DNA of 64,000 nt from JAMXLO01 sp963791495 (GTDB lineage Bacteria; Pseudomonadota; Alphaproteobacteria; Acetobacterales; Acetobacteraceae), in assembly GCA_963791495.1 (NCBI GenBank), contig CAWBST010000021.1:124001-188000 (forward strand). Reading direction: 5' to 3'. Within the stretch, counting starts at the first letter, position 1. Each line of letters begins with the position of its first letter. Position numbers and translations under genes: made by a program. Below, in pieces: positions 1-8,638 of this stretch. The notes beneath the pieces are model-generated. The model saw only the letters and a program-made list of their open reading frames with translations. It was not told where the DNA came from and ran no database searches.

Positions 1-2
1 TG

Positions 3-1190
3 TGGGTCGACATTCACTCGTCGCTGTTCGACCCGAAGCGCGCGCACCTGATGTACAACGACTTCATGGACGAGATGGAGTTCGCGGCCGATTGCGGCTT
101 CGACGCCGTATGCTGCAACGAGCACCATTCGAATGGTTACGGCCTGATGCCGTCGCCCAACCTGATTGCGTCGGCCATCTCGCGACGGACACGCGACACG
201 GCGATCTGCGTCATGGGCAACTCGCTCGCGCTCTACAATCCGCCGACGCGCGTGGCGGAAGAGTTCGCCATGATCGACTGCATCTCCGGCGGGCGGCTGA
301 TCGCCGGCTTCCCGGTCGGCACGCCGATGGACACTTGCTATTGTTACGGCCAGAACCCGAGCCTGCTGCGTGAGCGGTATCTGGAAGCGCATGACCTGGT
401 GATGCGCGCGTGGCAGGACGTAGACACGTTCGCGTTCAACGGCCGGTTCAATCAGCAGCGCTATGTGAACATCTGGCCGCGCCCGGTCCAGCGTCCGCAT
501 CCACCGGTGTGGATTCCCGGCGGCGGCTCGATCGAGACGTGGCAGTGGTGCGCGCGGATGGATTACGTGTACGCGTATCTGTCGTATTTCGGCTACAAGG
601 ACGGCAAGGCGACGATGGACGGCTTCTGGGCCGAGATGGCGCGCCTGGGCAAGGACCGCAATCCGTATCGTGCCGGCTTCCTGCAGTTCGTCGGCGTGGC
701 GGAGACACGCGAGAAGGCGATGGAGCTGTATCGCGAGCCGGCCGAGTACTTCTATGGCCGCTGCCTGTACACCGACTCGCGCTGGGCGACGCCTCCGGGC
801 TACGTGACGGAAAATACGATGCGCGCCGGACTTCAGAGCCAGGTCGGTCGCGCCGCGTCGTTGGCTGCGCGCGAACAGGCACGCAATGCCACGCAGATGG
901 AGGACATCGTCGAGCGCGGCTATGTCATCATCGGTTCGCCGGACGAGGTGGTGGAACAGCTTACCGAAGTGGCGACGTCACTGAATGTCGGGCATCTCAT
1001 GCTGCTGCTGCAGTATGGCAACATGAGCAAGGAGCTGACGAAGTATAACACCAAGCTGTTCTCCGAGGCGGTGATGCCGAAGCTGAAGCCGCTGTTCGAC
1101 GAGTGGGAAGACCGCTGGTGGCCGCAGCCGATGGATGCGGCGCAACGGGCGGAGGTGCCTGCCTTCGTCCCGGGTCTCGCGGCGGAATAG
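3..1190 (+). CDS. LLM-class flavin-dependent oxidoreductase (5' end outside window)
   Basis: Luciferase-like monooxygenase fold protein, probably FMNH2-dependent. The frame is already open at base 3, before the first internal ATG at 51, so the true start lies upstream; 395 residues are visible. The EHH motif after a GFDAV strand, the GNSLALYNPP strand-turn, and the SGGR followed by GFPVGTP are typical of the bacterial LLM family, which oxidises small organic substrates with reduced flavin. The exact substrate cannot be read from sequence. It lies upstream, in the same direction, of a dehydrogenase module (1222-4214), separated by a GC-rich repeat. A second LLM gene lies at 12215-13423. Confidence 0.85.
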   Translation, partial: WVDIHSSLFDPKRAHLMYNDFMDEMEFAADCGFDAVCCNEHHSNGYGLMPSPNLIASAISRRTRDTAICVMGNSLALYNPPTRVAEEFAMIDCISGGRLIAGFPVGTPMDTCYCYGQNPSLLRERYLEAHDLVMRAWQDVDTFAFNGRFNQQRYVNIWPRPVQRPHPPVWIPGGGSIETWQWCARMDYVYAYLSYFGYKDGKATMDGFWAEMARLGKDRNPYRAGFLQFVGVAETREKAMELYREPAEYFYGRCLYTDSRWATPPGYVTENTMRAGLQSQVGRAASLAAREQARNATQMEDIVERGYVIIGSPDEVVEQLTEVATSLNVGHLMLLLQYGNMSKELTKYNTKLFSEAVMPKLKPLFDEWEDRWWPQPMDAAQRAEVPAFVPGLAAE

Positions 1191-1208
1191 CGGAGCGGGG
1201 AAGCAGTA

Positions 1209-1272
1209 GGGGGAGGGGCCGTTGCGCTGGCACTGCCCCCTCCCCCCAACCCCCTCCCGCAAGGGGAGGGGG
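1209..1272. repeat. GC-rich intergenic palindromic repeat
   Basis: Runs of the form GGGGGAGGGG and CCCCCTCCCC alternate here. The segment around 1250-1272 can fold as CCCCTCCC-GCAA-GGGGAGGGG. A related partial copy (CCCCCTCCCC, then a GGAGTTGGGG block) occurs near 27491-27516. This resembles the short dispersed palindromes seen between genes in many alphaproteobacteria. Read on either strand it gives Pro/Leu-rich or Gly/Arg-rich peptides, which explains several spurious short ORFs here. Confidence 0.6.
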
Positions 1273-1650
1273 AGTGGTTTGGTGTTGCTCCTCGTCGGGG
1301 CAGCGTCAATGGCGCGTGCGCAGCTCCCGTTCGACGTGCCCAAGCCTGCGGCGCCCAGCGCGGCGAGCCTGTTCGCCAGTCAATGCGGTACCTGCCACAC
1401 TATGGAGCGTGGCGCCGCTCCTCGTCAGGGTCCCAATCTTGCCGGCGTGTTTCAACGCAAGGCCGGGACGGTGACAGATTTTCATTATTCCCCGGGATTC
1501 GCCCGAGTTACTTTCGCCTGGGACGAGGCACACCTCGATGCGTGGCTCACCAATCCACAGAAGCTGATTCCTGGCGCGGTGATGCTATATCGTCAGGTCG
1601 ATCCGGCAATTCGAGCCAGCATCATCGCATGGCTGAAGGAGCAGCACTGA
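1222..1650 (+). CDS. Monoheme class I c-type cytochrome, secreted
   Basis: Electron-carrier cytochrome with one haem site, CGTCH, at about residues 55-59 counted from the TTG at 1222. PNLAGVFQRKAG and a Met in PGAVMLY (likely axial ligand) follow, as in class I cytochromes c. A hydrophobic segment VLLLVGAA ending in an ARA-Q cleavage site indicates export to the periplasm. The start is uncertain: TTG 1222 lies inside the GC-rich repeat, which would supply the basic n-region of the signal peptide, while TTG 1279 or GTG 1282 would start just after it. The stop overlaps the next gene's ATG by one base. Likely electron acceptor of the GMC dehydrogenase encoded downstream. Confidence 0.82.
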   Translation: MRWHCPLPPTPSRKGRGSGLVLLLVGAASMARAQLPFDVPKPAAPSAASLFASQCGTCHTMERGAAPRQGPNLAGVFQRKAGTVTDFHYSPGFARVTFAWDEAHLDAWLTNPQKLIPGAVMLYRQVDPAIRASIIAWLKEQH

Positions 1651-2045
1651 TGGCCAAGCCGATCCACAGCATGATCCGTGTCCTGGACGAGACGCGCTCG
1701 GTCGATTTCTACCGGCGCGCCTTCCGCATGCAGGTGGCCGACCGGTTCGATTTCGAGGGCTTCACGCTGGTCTATCTGCGCGGCGAAGACAGCGGCTTCG
1801 AGCTGGAGCTGACCATCAATCACGGCCGGACCGAGCCATACGCGCAGGGCGACGCGTATGGCCATATTGCATTCGTGGTGGAGGATCTGGCGGCGGAACA
1901 CGCGCGCTTCATGGCGGAGGGACTGGCGCCGAACCAGATCCGTGAATTTCATCGCGATGGCGCCCTGATGGCAAAATTCTTCTTCGTCCAGGATCCCGAC
2001 GGTTATCGAATCGAGGTCTTGCAGCGTCACGGCCGCTATCGTTGA
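1650..2045 (+). CDS. VOC (glyoxalase/bleomycin-resistance fold) family protein
   Basis: 131-residue single VOC domain starting MAKPIHSMIRV, with the paired beta-alpha-beta-beta-beta pattern. HSMIRV near the N-terminus, a GHIAFVVEDL strand in the second half and a C-terminal DPDGYRIEVLQ strand match glyoxalase I-type metal-binding proteins, so a lactoylglutathione lyase-like role is possible. The ATG is translationally coupled to the cytochrome stop (TGATG, sharing the A). Its position inside a dehydrogenase operon suggests handling of a reactive aldehyde or ketoaldehyde product, but this is inference. Confidence 0.8.
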   Translation: MAKPIHSMIRVLDETRSVDFYRRAFRMQVADRFDFEGFTLVYLRGEDSGFELELTINHGRTEPYAQGDAYGHIAFVVEDLAAEHARFMAEGLAPNQIREFHRDGALMAKFFFVQDPDGYRIEVLQRHGRYR

Positions 2046-2081
2046 GCGGCGACTAACAAGCCAACAAAGGGAGAAGCGCAC

Positions 2082-2633
2082 ATGAGGGAAGTGGACGGGC
2101 GCACCAAGGTGAGCCGTAGGGTATTCTTGCGCAGCACTGCCACGGCAGTTCCTGCTGCCGCGATAGCCGCGGCGGGGATGAGCATCAGCCCTGATGCCGC
2201 CTGGGCGCAGGACGCCAAGACCCTAACCCCGCAGACGATGGCGACGCTGGCACGGATGGCACGCGACATCTATCCGCACGATCGGCTCGCCGACGTCTAT
2301 TACATAACGGCGGTCGCCGGCTATGACGCGAAGGCCGGCAAGGACGCGGCATTCCGCAAGATGGTCGAGACGGGCGTCACCCAACTCGATGAGAAGGCGC
2401 GACTGAGCCACAAGAGCCCATATCTGATGGTTGAGTGGGAGACCGACCGTGTCGCACTGCTGGAACTCATCGAACAGGGCCCATTGTTCAAGAAGCTGCG
2501 CGGCGACCTGCTGGTGACGCTGTACAACAACAAGGAAGTCTGGCCGAAGTTCGGTTACGAGGGCGCGTCAGCCGACAAGGGCGGCTACATCAACCGCGGC
2601 TTCAACGACATCGACTGGCTGCCGCAGGTATAG
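2082..2633 (+). CDS. Tat-exported gluconate 2-dehydrogenase subunit 3-like protein
   Basis: Small (gamma) subunit family of membrane-associated FAD dehydrogenases, 183 aa. The N-terminus has a twin-arginine signal, SRRVFLR, followed by an Ala-rich hydrophobic stretch and an AWA-Q cleavage site. The mature part contains the MARDIYPHD motif and a C-terminal GYINRGFNDIDW segment typical of subunit 3. In known complexes this subunit carries the signal that exports the folded catalytic subunit. The GMC catalytic gene starts 11 bp downstream, so the two are almost certainly co-translated partners. Confidence 0.85.
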   Translation: MREVDGRTKVSRRVFLRSTATAVPAAAIAAAGMSISPDAAWAQDAKTLTPQTMATLARMARDIYPHDRLADVYYITAVAGYDAKAGKDAAFRKMVETGVTQLDEKARLSHKSPYLMVEWETDRVALLELIEQGPLFKKLRGDLLVTLYNNKEVWPKFGYEGASADKGGYINRGFNDIDWLPQV

Positions 2634-2644
2634 GGGAGGCGACA

Positions 2645-4214
2645 ATGGCGACATTCGATCTGAACGACGACAGCGTCGTCTGCATCGTCGGCTCCGGCGC
2701 CGGCGGCGGCACGCTTGGCAACGAGCTGGCTCAGAAGGGCATCAAGGTGGTGATCCTGGAGGCGGGCGGGCGCCACGAGATCGCGGACTTCGTCAACGAC
2801 GAATGGACGAGCTTTGCACAACTCGCCTGGGGCGACATGCGCACCACGTCGGGCTCCTGGCGTGTTGCGCGCGACTTCCCGAACCTGCCGGCATGGATCG
2901 TCAAGTCGGTGGGCGGCTCAACGGTGCACTGGGCCGGTGCCTCGCTGCGCTTTCAGGAGTACGAGTTCAAGGCGCGCAGCACATACGGCAACATGGCCGG
3001 CGCGAACCTGATCGACTGGCCGATCACGCTCGCCGAGATGGAGCCTTGGTACGCGAAGGCCGAGGACAAGATGGGAACGACGGGGACCAATGGCATCCCA
3101 CGCCTGACCGGCAACAACAACTACAAGGTGCTCGAGGCCGGTGCGCGCAAACTCGGCTACAAGGAAGTGCACACCGGGAACATGTCGATCAACAGCGAGC
3201 CGAGGGATGGTCGCGGGGCCTGCCAGCAGATCGGCTTCTGCTTTCAGGGCTGCAAGTCGGGCGGCAAGTGGTCCACATTGTACACCGAGATTCCCAAGGG
3301 CGAGGCGACCGGCAATCTCGAGGTCCGGCCCACCGCCATGGCGGTTCGTATCGAACACGATGCACAGGGCAAGGTCACCGGCGTCGTGTATGTCGATGCT
3401 GCCGGCAAGCAGCAGCGACAGAAGGCCCGCGTCGTGGCGGTAGCGGGGAATTCGCTGGAAAGCCCACGCCTACTACTGAACAGCGAGTCGGCAAAATTCC
3501 CGCAGGGTCTGGCGAACAGCTCGGGGCAGGTTGGGACGCAACTATATGCGCCACACCACGGGCAGCGTGTACGCGGTGTTCGACAGACCCGTGCATATGT
3601 ATCGCGGCACGACCATGGCAGGCATCGTGCGTGACGAAGCGCGCAATGATCCCAAGCGTGGCTTCGTCGGCGGGTATGAACTCGAGACCCTGTCGCTCGG
3701 TCTGCCGTTCCTGGCCGCGTTCCTGAACCCCGGTTCCTGGGGACGCAGCTTCACCAGCGCCATCGACGACTACTCCAACATGGCGGGGCTCTGGATCGTC
3801 GGCGAGGATATGCCGCGCGAACAGAACAGGGTGACGCTCGATCCGAAAGTGAAGGACGCCAACGGCATGCCGGTGGCGAGCGTGCATTTCGACGACCACG
3901 AGAACGACGAGAAGATGCGCAGCCACGCCTACCGGCAGGGCGCTGCCATTTATGAGGCGGTCGGCGCCGTTCGCACCTTCCCGACGCCGCCCTATCCGAG
4001 CACCCACAACCTCGGCACCAATCGGATGAGCGCCAGTGCACGCGATGGCGTGGTGAACAAGTGGGGTCAGACTCACGACATCAAGAACCTGTTCGTGTCC
4101 GACGGCAGCCAATTCACGACCGGTGCTGCGTGCAACCCGACACTGACCATCGTGGCGCTGGCGATCCGCCAGGCCGATGCGATGGCTGGCATGATGAGCC
4201 GGAAGGAGATCTAG
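2645..4214 (+). pseudogene. GMC-family FAD dehydrogenase catalytic subunit, frameshifted
   Basis: Catalytic subunit of a gluconate/sugar/alcohol dehydrogenase complex. The N-terminal half (start ATG 2645) has the FAD-binding GxGxxG at residues 16-21 and a Cys-X5-Cys-X3-Cys motif at C193, C199 and C203, the arrangement that binds a 3Fe-4S cluster in bacterial FAD glucose dehydrogenase. At about 3530-3536 the reading frame breaks: a single extra base in GTTGGGA separates GQVG from RNYMRHTTG. The second half (frame of 3531-4214) is complete, with the active-site THNLGT and CNPTLT His/Asn region. No own signal peptide is present, as expected for a Tat hitchhiker. The break may be a sequencing indel. 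Confidence 0.85.
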
Positions 4215-4232
4215 TAGCGGCATCCGGCCGCA

Positions 4233-4263
4233 GCGCCGACGGGGCCGCCCGCCCCATCGGCGC
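4233..4263. terminator. Strong hairpin after the dehydrogenase module
   Basis: GCGCCGACGGGGC pairs with GCCCCATCGGCGC around a 5-nt loop: 13 positions with one mismatch. It begins 18 bp after the GMC stop and about 80 bp before the RND adaptor gene. No T-run follows, so it is a terminator-like structure rather than a classical intrinsic terminator. Confidence 0.5.
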
Positions 4264-4344
4264 GCCAGTTGACCGACCGGCTTCTGCCTCTGTATTGGAC
4301 CAGCCGCTCTTACCGCGGCGCAACAATCCCTGGAAGGACGGTCG

Positions 4345-5505
4345 ATGCCGTTGCGCCGCCTCGTCGCGCTGCTTGCGGCCATTGCATGGTTTGGCGCCGC
4401 GCAGGCACAGGCGCCGAGTGGGCCCCCTGCCGTCGGCGTGGTGCGCGCGACCCGCCAAGCGGTCACCGAGACATCCGAGTTCATCGGCCGCATCCAGGCG
4501 GTGGACCGCGTTGCGTTAACGGCGCGCGTCACAGCGTTCCTCGAGCAACGGCTGTTCACCGAAGGCACCGAGGTTAAGCAGGGTGACCTTCTCTATCGGC
4601 TGGAGCGCACGCCGTTCGAGGCCGCGGTGGCGCAGCAGGAAGCCGCCGTCGCCGACACCAGCGCTCGCCTCGCGAACGCCAATATTCAACTGGCCCGTGC
4701 GCAGTCGCTGCTGAGCACACCTGCCGGACAGCGTTCTTCGGTGGACGATGCGATTGCCAATCAGCGCTCTCAGGCCGCCCAGGTCGCATCGGCGCAGGCT
4801 CAGTTACATATCGCCCAGATCAACCTGGACTACACCGAGATCCACGCGCCGGTCAGCGGCAAGATCAGCCGCACCAATATCAGCGTGGGCAACGTGGTGT
4901 CACCGAGTTCGGGACCATTGGCGACGATTGTCAGCCAGGATCCCATGTACGTGACATTCCCGATCGCGCTTCGCGCCGAGATAGATCTGGAAAAGCGGTC
5001 TGCCAACCAGGGTGGTATGGGCGCCGTGGTGATCAGGCTGCGTCTGCCGGACGGCTCGATGTACCCTCAAGCAGGCAAGCTCGACTATATCGAGCCAAGC
5101 GTGCAGGCCAGCACGGAGACAATCCTTTTGCGTGGCAAGATCGCCAATCCACCGCTCAAGCCGGTCGAAGCAGGCAAGCCGGTGGACCGACCGTTGATCG
5201 ATGGCGAGTTCGTCTCGGTGCTGGTCGAAGGCGCGCAGCCGGTGGAAGCACTGGCGATACCGCGCGCCGCGGTGCTGTCGGATCAGCAGGGCGACTACGT
5301 CTATCTCGTCGATGGCGAGAACCACGTCGAGCAGCGACGTATCCAGCTTGGCCAATCAACGCCATCCACGGCGGTGATCATGGGTGGCCTCAAGGAAGGC
5401 GACATGGTCGTGCTAGAAGGGATCCAGCGCGCGCGCCCAGGCATCCAGGTGACACCCGGACCCGCTGCTCCGACACCAACCGCATCCAAGCCGGCGGGAC
5501 AGTAG
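4345..5505 (+). CDS. RND efflux periplasmic adaptor (membrane fusion protein)
   Basis: 386-aa MexA/AcrA-type adaptor that links an inner-membrane RND pump to an outer-membrane channel. It has an N-terminal signal sequence (Ala/Leu-rich, AQAQAP), the split lipoyl domain (RVTAFLEQRLFTEGTEVKQGDLLYRLE and INLDYTEIHAPVSGKISR flanks), an alpha-helical hairpin between about residues 90 and 155, and a C-terminal barrel ending in a Pro/Ala-rich tail. No clear lipobox cysteine is seen. The pump gene follows after 4 bp. No outer-membrane factor gene is present nearby. Confidence 0.92.
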   Translation: MPLRRLVALLAAIAWFGAAQAQAPSGPPAVGVVRATRQAVTETSEFIGRIQAVDRVALTARVTAFLEQRLFTEGTEVKQGDLLYRLERTPFEAAVAQQEAAVADTSARLANANIQLARAQSLLSTPAGQRSSVDDAIANQRSQAAQVASAQAQLHIAQINLDYTEIHAPVSGKISRTNISVGNVVSPSSGPLATIVSQDPMYVTFPIALRAEIDLEKRSANQGGMGAVVIRLRLPDGSMYPQAGKLDYIEPSVQASTETILLRGKIANPPLKPVEAGKPVDRPLIDGEFVSVLVEGAQPVEALAIPRAAVLSDQQGDYVYLVDGENHVEQRRIQLGQSTPSTAVIMGGLKEGDMVVLEGIQRARPGIQVTPGPAAPTPTASKPAGQ

Positions 5506-5509
5506 CTGC

Positions 5510-8500
5510 ATGATCTCCGCTGTCTTCGTCGATCGCCCACGGTTGGCGATCGTCATTGCCATCCTGGTGACGCTTGCGGGTATCCTGTCGCTGCTGCGCA
5601 TCCCGGTCGCACAGTTCCCCGACATCGTGCCGCCGCAGGTGACAATCTCCACCAGCTACGCCGGCGCCTCCGCCGCCGTGGTGGAGGCGACGGTCGCCCA
5701 GCCGCTCGAGGCGCAGATCATCGGCGTCGACAAGATGATCTACATGAAGTCCAGTAGCGGCAACGACGGCAGCTACTCGCTGACCGTCAGCTTCGAGCTG
5801 GGAACCAACCCCGACATCGACACGGTCAACGTCAATAATCGCGTGCAGCAGGCGCTGTCCAAGCTGCCGCCCGAGGTGCAGCGCTACGGCCTTACCGTGC
5901 GCAAGCGTTCGGCCGCTATCCTGGAATTCCTGCAATTCTACAGCGAGGGCGGCAAGCAGGACCCGCTGTTCATCAGCAACTACGTCACCATAAACGTGCT
6001 CGATCGGCTCGCGCGCACGCCAGGTGTCGGCGACGCGCTGCTGTTCGGACGGCTGGACTACTCGATGCGTGTCTGGTTCGACATGAACCGGCTGATCAGC
6101 CTGAACATTGCGCCATCCGACATCATCGACGCCATCCGGGCGCAGAATGTGCAGGCGCCGGTGGGCCGCATCGGCGCACGACCGACCAGCGATGCGACAC
6201 AGTTCCAACTCAACGTGCAGACACAAGGACGCTTGGTCACCGCCGAGCAGTTCGGCCATATCGTCATCCGTGCCAATCCTGACGGTTCGGTACTGCGGCT
6301 TGCCGACATCGCGCGCGTCGAGTTGGGCGCGGCAAGCATGGACACCGAGAGCCGGCTCAATGGCGACCCAGCGGTTTCGATCGGCCTCTATCTCGCGCCG
6401 GGGGCCAATGCCGTGCAGACCTCGGCGCGCGTGCAGGCCGCGCTGGACGAACTCGGCAAGCGCTTCCCCGACGGCCTGAAGTCCCGCGTGTTTTACGACA
6501 GCTCATCGTTCGTCGCCGCCACGATCGACGAAGTTGAAAAGACACTTGCCATCGCCTTCGCGCTGGTGGTGCTCGTCGTGTTCCTGTTCCTCGGCAACGT
6601 CCGCGCGACGATCATTCCCATGGTCGCCATTCCGGTGAGCCTGATCGGCACGTTCGCGGTCCTGCTCGCCGTCGGCTTTTCCGCCAATACCGTGTCGCTG
6701 CTCGCCCTGGTACTCGGCATCGGCGTGGTCGTGGACGATGCCATCGTGGTGGTGGAGAACGCGGAACGGGTGATGGCCGAGAACCCCGACATGCCGCCGG
6801 GTGAGGCTACCAAGATCGCGATGCGACAGATTACCGGCCCGGTGATCGCGATCTCGCTGGTGCTGCTGTCGGTGTTTGTGCCGGTGGGCTTCATCCCGGG
6901 CGTCTCGGGTTCGCTGTTCCGCCAGTTTGCCGTCACCATCAGCGTGGCGATGCTGATCTCGGCAACCAATGCGCTGACATTGTCGCCGGCATTATGCGGC
7001 GTGTTCCTGCGCCATCACGGCAGGCCACGCGGCCCACTGCGCTGGGTGCTGGGCGGCATCGACGCGGTACGCAACGGATACGCAGCGGCGGTGCACCGGC
7101 TGCTGCGCGTCTCGATCCTCGCGGTGTTCCTGCTGATCGTGGCGGGTGTCGGCATCTGGCTGCTCGCCGCGCGCACGCCGACCGGGTTCCTGCCGGAGGA
7201 GGACCAGGGCGCGTTCTTCATCGCCGTGCAGTTACCCGATGGCGCCTCGGTGTCGCGCTCGCGCGCGGTAGTGCAGCAGATCGAGGGCCTGCTCGCGCCG
7301 ATGCCGCAGGTAGCTGGCGTGCTGTCGATCGTCGGCTTCTCGCTGCTCGACGGCGGCAACGAGCCTAACGCGGCTTTTGTCGTGGTGCGGCTGAAGCCGT
7401 TTGCCGATCGCACCGCGGCCGCGGACAGCGCGCAGGCGGTGATTGGGCGCGTGTTCGGCGCGGTCCAGCAAGTGCGCTCGGCCAACGCATTTCCATTCAA
7501 CCTGCCGCCGATCATCGGGCTTTCGACCAGCGGCGGGTTCGAATATCAGTTGGAGAACCTCGAAGGCCGCGATCCTGCCGAGATGGCCAGCGTCATGCAG
7601 GGTCTGCTCGCCGCTGCGAACCAGGACCCGCGCATGACGCGCGTGTTCTCCACCTTCACCGCGAGCAATCCCTCGATCTGGCTGGACATCGACCGCGAGA
7701 AGGCACAGGCGCTCGGCCTCAACATCGCCGACGTGTTCAATGCGTTGCAATCGACACTCGGCGGGTTCTATGTCAACGACTTCAACCTGTACGGCCGCAC
7801 TTGGCAGGTTAACATCCAGGGCAACGCGCCCGATCGCAGCGATATCTCGGCAATCTACAAGATCTACGTGCGCAACCGGCAGGGCGAGATGGTGCCCCTG
7901 CGCTCGGTCGCCGATCTGCGCATCGTGCTCGGGCCGCAGGTGATCAGCCGGTTCAACAACTACCGAGCAGTCACCATCAACGGCGGGCCACGACCAGGGG
8001 TGTCGTCGGGCGATGCGCTGGCTGCGATGGAGCAGGTATCGGCGAAGACACTGCCGCCGGGCTATGCGTTCGAATGGTCGGGCACGGCGTATCAGGAGAA
8101 GGCGGCCTCCGGACAGACCGGCGCCATCCTGTCGCTGTCGATTCTGTTCGCCTACCTGTTCCTGGTGGCTCTGTACGAAAGCTGGATGATTCCGATCCCG
8201 GTGCTGCTGTCGGTGACCATCGGCGTGCTGGGCGCGTTCGCCGGGATGCTTATATCCGGCCTGTCGCTCGATCTGTACGCGCAGATCGGGCTGGTGGTGT
8301 TGATCTCGCTGGCGGCGAAGAACGGTATCCTGATCGTCGAGTTTGCCAAGGAGCAGCGTGAGGCGGGTCTGCCGATTCTGGAAGCGGCGGCACTCGGCGC
8401 GCGCATCAGGTTCCGTGCGGTGATGATGACGTCGATTGCCTTCATCTGTGGCCTGATACCGCTGGTGTGGGCCGAGGGCGCGGCAATGCTAAGCCGCCGC

Positions 8501-8638
8501 GCGGTCGGTACCGCGGTATTCGCGGGCATGATCGCGGCGAGTTCGATCGGCGTGTTTCTGATCCCGATGCTCTACGCAGTGTTCCAGGGCGTGCGGGAAG
8601 CGGCGAAGGCGAGATTCCGCCGACGAAGAATAACCTAG
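5510..8638 (+). CDS. RND multidrug efflux pump, HAE-1 family
   Basis: Proton-driven inner-membrane transporter of 1042 aa, the usual AcrB/MexB length. The N-terminal MISAVFVDRPRLAIVIAI membrane segment is standard, and the proton-relay Asp pair is visible at D409-D410 in VVDDAIVVVENAE. Two large periplasmic loops separate the 12 predicted helices. Encoded immediately after its adaptor, so the pair is one operon; a TolC/OprM partner must come from elsewhere. Its TAG stop shares the palindrome CTAG (8635-8638) with the stop of the convergent acetate kinase gene. Confidence 0.95.
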   Translation: MISAVFVDRPRLAIVIAILVTLAGILSLLRIPVAQFPDIVPPQVTISTSYAGASAAVVEATVAQPLEAQIIGVDKMIYMKSSSGNDGSYSLTVSFELGTNPDIDTVNVNNRVQQALSKLPPEVQRYGLTVRKRSAAILEFLQFYSEGGKQDPLFISNYVTINVLDRLARTPGVGDALLFGRLDYSMRVWFDMNRLISLNIAPSDIIDAIRAQNVQAPVGRIGARPTSDATQFQLNVQTQGRLVTAEQFGHIVIRANPDGSVLRLADIARVELGAASMDTESRLNGDPAVSIGLYLAPGANAVQTSARVQAALDELGKRFPDGLKSRVFYDSSSFVAATIDEVEKTLAIAFALVVLVVFLFLGNVRATIIPMVAIPVSLIGTFAVLLAVGFSANTVSLLALVLGIGVVVDDAIVVVENAERVMAENPDMPPGEATKIAMRQITGPVIAISLVLLSVFVPVGFIPGVSGSLFRQFAVTISVAMLISATNALTLSPALCGVFLRHHGRPRGPLRWVLGGIDAVRNGYAAAVHRLLRVSILAVFLLIVAGVGIWLLAARTPTGFLPEEDQGAFFIAVQLPDGASVSRSRAVVQQIEGLLAPMPQVAGVLSIVGFSLLDGGNEPNAAFVVVRLKPFADRTAAADSAQAVIGRVFGAVQQVRSANAFPFNLPPIIGLSTSGGFEYQLENLEGRDPAEMASVMQGLLAAANQDPRMTRVFSTFTASNPSIWLDIDREKAQALGLNIADVFNALQSTLGGFYVNDFNLYGRTWQVNIQGNAPDRSDISAIYKIYVRNRQGEMVPLRSVADLRIVLGPQVISRFNNYRAVTINGGPRPGVSSGDALAAMEQVSAKTLPPGYAFEWSGTAYQEKAASGQTGAILSLSILFAYLFLVALYESWMIPIPVLLSVTIGVLGAFAGMLISGLSLDLYAQIGLVVLISLAAKNGILIVEFAKEQREAGLPILEAAALGARIRFRAVMMTSIAFICGLIPLVWAEGAAMLSRRAVGTAVFAGMIAASSIGVFLIPMLYAVFQGVREAAKARFRRRRIT

